A stretch of DNA of 7,411 nucleotides from Planctomycetota bacterium (lineage in GTDB: Bacteria > Planctomycetota > B129-G9): positions 1-7,411 of the forward strand of contig JAUXGI010000047.1 in assembly GCA_030622295.1 (NCBI GenBank), read 5' to 3'. The translations under genes were made by a program, and so were the position numbers. Under the pieces are notes generated by a model that searched no databases, was not told the DNA's origin, and was given only the letters and a program-made list of their open reading frames with translations. This document shows, piece after piece, positions 6,594 through 7,411 of the stretch (its first letter is position 1; each line of letters starts with the position of its first letter).

Positions 6594-6660
6594 CCATCGC
6601 CCGTTATGGGCGTACTTTAACTGCATTGTTACTATCGACATTTACCGCCTGATGACTTTA
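6594..6660 (-). promoter_or_regulatory. possible tandem sigma28-like promoter boxes for flagellin
   Basis: On the minus strand there are two candidates for the flagellar sigma28 pattern (TAAAGTTT, 11 nt, GCCGATAA). The distal one is TAAAGTCA (6660-6653), 13 nt, GTCGATAG (6639-6632): 6/8 in each box but a spacer two too long. The proximal one is TAAAGTAC (6619-6612), 10 nt, GGCGATGG (6601-6594): 6/8 and 5/8, spacer one short. Either would place the start of transcription about 30-70 nt before the ATG. I saw no convincing sigma54 pair. A palindrome ACGGATTCCGT (6582-6592) lies just downstream. Confidence 0.3.
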
Positions 6661-6694
6661 ATCCGTGTTTCTCACCACGGAAACGCCAAGACTC

Positions 6695-6709
6695 GGGGAG
6701 TCAGACCCC
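6695..6709. repeat. GGGG-AGTCAGA-CCCC stem-loop, dispersed-repeat-like
   Basis: GGGG (6695-6698) and CCCC (6706-6709) flank AGTCAGA. It is preceded by TCCGTG (6662-6667) and CACGGA (6676-6681), which form a 6-bp stem. The GTCAGACCCCC string (6700-6710) recurs with one change at 25-35 in the window. It lies 38 nt downstream of the uvrC stop, so it could contribute to uvrC 3' end formation, but there is no T run. The rest of 6557-6747 holds only the promoter candidates and the flagellin ribosome binding site. Confidence 0.35.
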
Positions 6710-6747
6710 CTCGCCCACAGGAGCGGAGATAACTTACGGGTTGAGAG

Positions 6748-7411
6748 TCATGTCTGGTCGCCGGACCCGTGGAGGTGTGCGATGATTGTCCGGGCAAGTT
6801 TCTTGCTGATGCCGGGGAGGGCGGCGAGTTCGTCGACGGCGGCCTTTGAGATGCGACGGGCGCTGCCGAATTTCTTGAGCAGTGCGGTTCGACGGGCGGG
6901 ACCTATGCCGGGTATGTCGTCGAGCGCGGTGGCGAACTTTTTCTTCCTGCGCATTTTCTTGTGGTACTCGACGGCAAAGCGGTGTGCCTCGTCCCGCACG
7001 CGCTGCAGGAGGAACAGTTCGTGCGCGTCCTTGCGAAAGGTAATCGCGTTCGACCGGCCGGGGATGTAAAAGATGTCGTGTTCCTTGCTCTTTCTGCCGG
7101 TGGTCTTGTCACGCACCTTGGCTATTGACGCCGCGTCCACGTCTACGACACCGAGGTCGTCGAGTACGGCGCGCGCCACGTTCAGTTGTCCCTTGCCGCC
7201 GTCCACGAGGATGAGGTCGGGCATGGGCCAGCGATTCTTCAGGACCTCTTCTTTCGAGCCTTCCTCCGAGCGTGAGTGCCGCAGGCGCCTGGCTATGACC
7301 TCTTTCATCATGGCGTAATCGTCGGAGCCGGCGACCGTCCTGATGCGGAATCGCCGGTATTCCGACTTCTCCGGCACCCCGTCGATGAAGACGATCATCG
7401 ACCCGACGGCC
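6748..7411 (-). CDS. uvrC: UvrC, excinuclease ABC subunit C (C-terminal part, cut by window edge)
   Basis: UvrC makes the two incisions around a lesion in UvrABC nucleotide-excision repair. Only about the last 220 residues are in the window. The frame stays open to the edge and reads A-V-G-S before the Met encoded at 7398, so that Met is internal and not a start. Visible parts, counted from it, are the RNase H-like endonuclease segment with SEYRRFRIRTV, LILVDGGKGQL (catalytic-type Asp66) and LLQRVRDEAHRFA (conserved His139), then a basic KKMRRKKK stretch, then the two helix-hairpin-helix motifs IPGIGPARR (162-170) and LPGISKK (194-200). The end is complete, with a TGA at 6748-6750. It lies on the same strand as flagellin but 191 nt upstream of it, with promoter-like boxes between, so the two are probably transcribed separately. 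Confidence 0.95.
   Translation of the reverse strand, partial: AVGSMIVFIDGVPEKSEYRRFRIRTVAGSDDYAMMKEVIARRLRHSRSEEGSKEEVLKNRWPMPDLILVDGGKGQLNVARAVLDDLGVVDVDAASIAKVRDKTTGRKSKEHDIFYIPGRSNAITFRKDAHELFLLQRVRDEAHRFAVEYHKKMRRKKKFATALDDIPGIGPARRTALLKKFGSARRISKAAVDELAALPGISKKLARTIIAHLHGSGDQT

Noticed and set aside
6571..6720. sigma54 promoter for flagellin
   Set aside because: I searched the minus strand for GG-N10-GC in the TGGCAC/TTGC context. Near matches such as TTGGCGTTTCCGTGGTG lack the GC at the required distance.
6748..7398. Treating the Met at 7398 as the start of a 216-aa nuclease
   Set aside because: The frame is open upstream to the edge and reads Ala-Val-Gly-Ser before it, which fits the interior of UvrC, so the gene is cut by the window and not short.

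Overview
The window is chromosomal DNA from a GC-rich, motile bacterium. It has housekeeping DNA repair genes (recG, and uvrC cut off by the window edge), two CNNM/CorC-type membrane proteins, a small DUF1858 redox-disulfide protein and one flagellin gene. No phage, plasmid, transposase, CRISPR or RNA gene was seen. The host cannot be fixed from sequence alone. The tandem CNNM pair, the flagellin with an inserted Asp/Gly-rich middle domain, heavy use of the Ile codon ATA in a GC-rich gene, and GGGTCAG-type intergenic repeats together make me think of Planctomycetota or a related lineage, at low confidence.

Layout, left to right. Positions 1-137 are a leader with a weak stem-loop (34-57) and a good sigma70-type promoter (100-128). 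From 138 to 4877 runs a tight four-gene plus-strand operon: DUF1858 protein, recG, CNNM/CBS protein with a CorC_HlyC tail, CNNM/CBS protein without that tail. The junctions are a 4-nt overlap, a 1-nt overlap and an 8-nt gap. An 11-bp stem-loop over the last stop codon (4860-4887), followed by a short T run, is the probable operon terminator.

The gap 4878-5023 lies between convergent genes and is almost filled by an AT-rich inverted-repeat element with perfect 23-bp arms (4910-4932 and 4993-5015). Its right side runs into the flagellin stop codon. Flagellin (minus strand, 5024-6556) has a strong Shine-Dalgarno and possible sigma28-like promoter boxes upstream. The 191-nt gap 6557-6747 holds those boxes, small palindromes and a GGGG..CCCC stem-loop. 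The C-terminal third of uvrC (minus strand) fills 6748 to the right edge.

Functionally, RecG (stalled-fork and junction helicase) and UvrC (nucleotide-excision repair incision) are genome-maintenance genes. The CNNM proteins are probable divalent-cation (Mg2+/Co2+ type) transporters or regulators. The flagellin supplies the flagellar filament. I see no clearly new enzyme system. The points most worth checking are the inverted-repeat mosaic at 4910-5024, the palindrome-rich recG 5' region with its uncertain start, the near-leaderless operon promoter, the asymmetric CNNM pair and the ATA codon bias.
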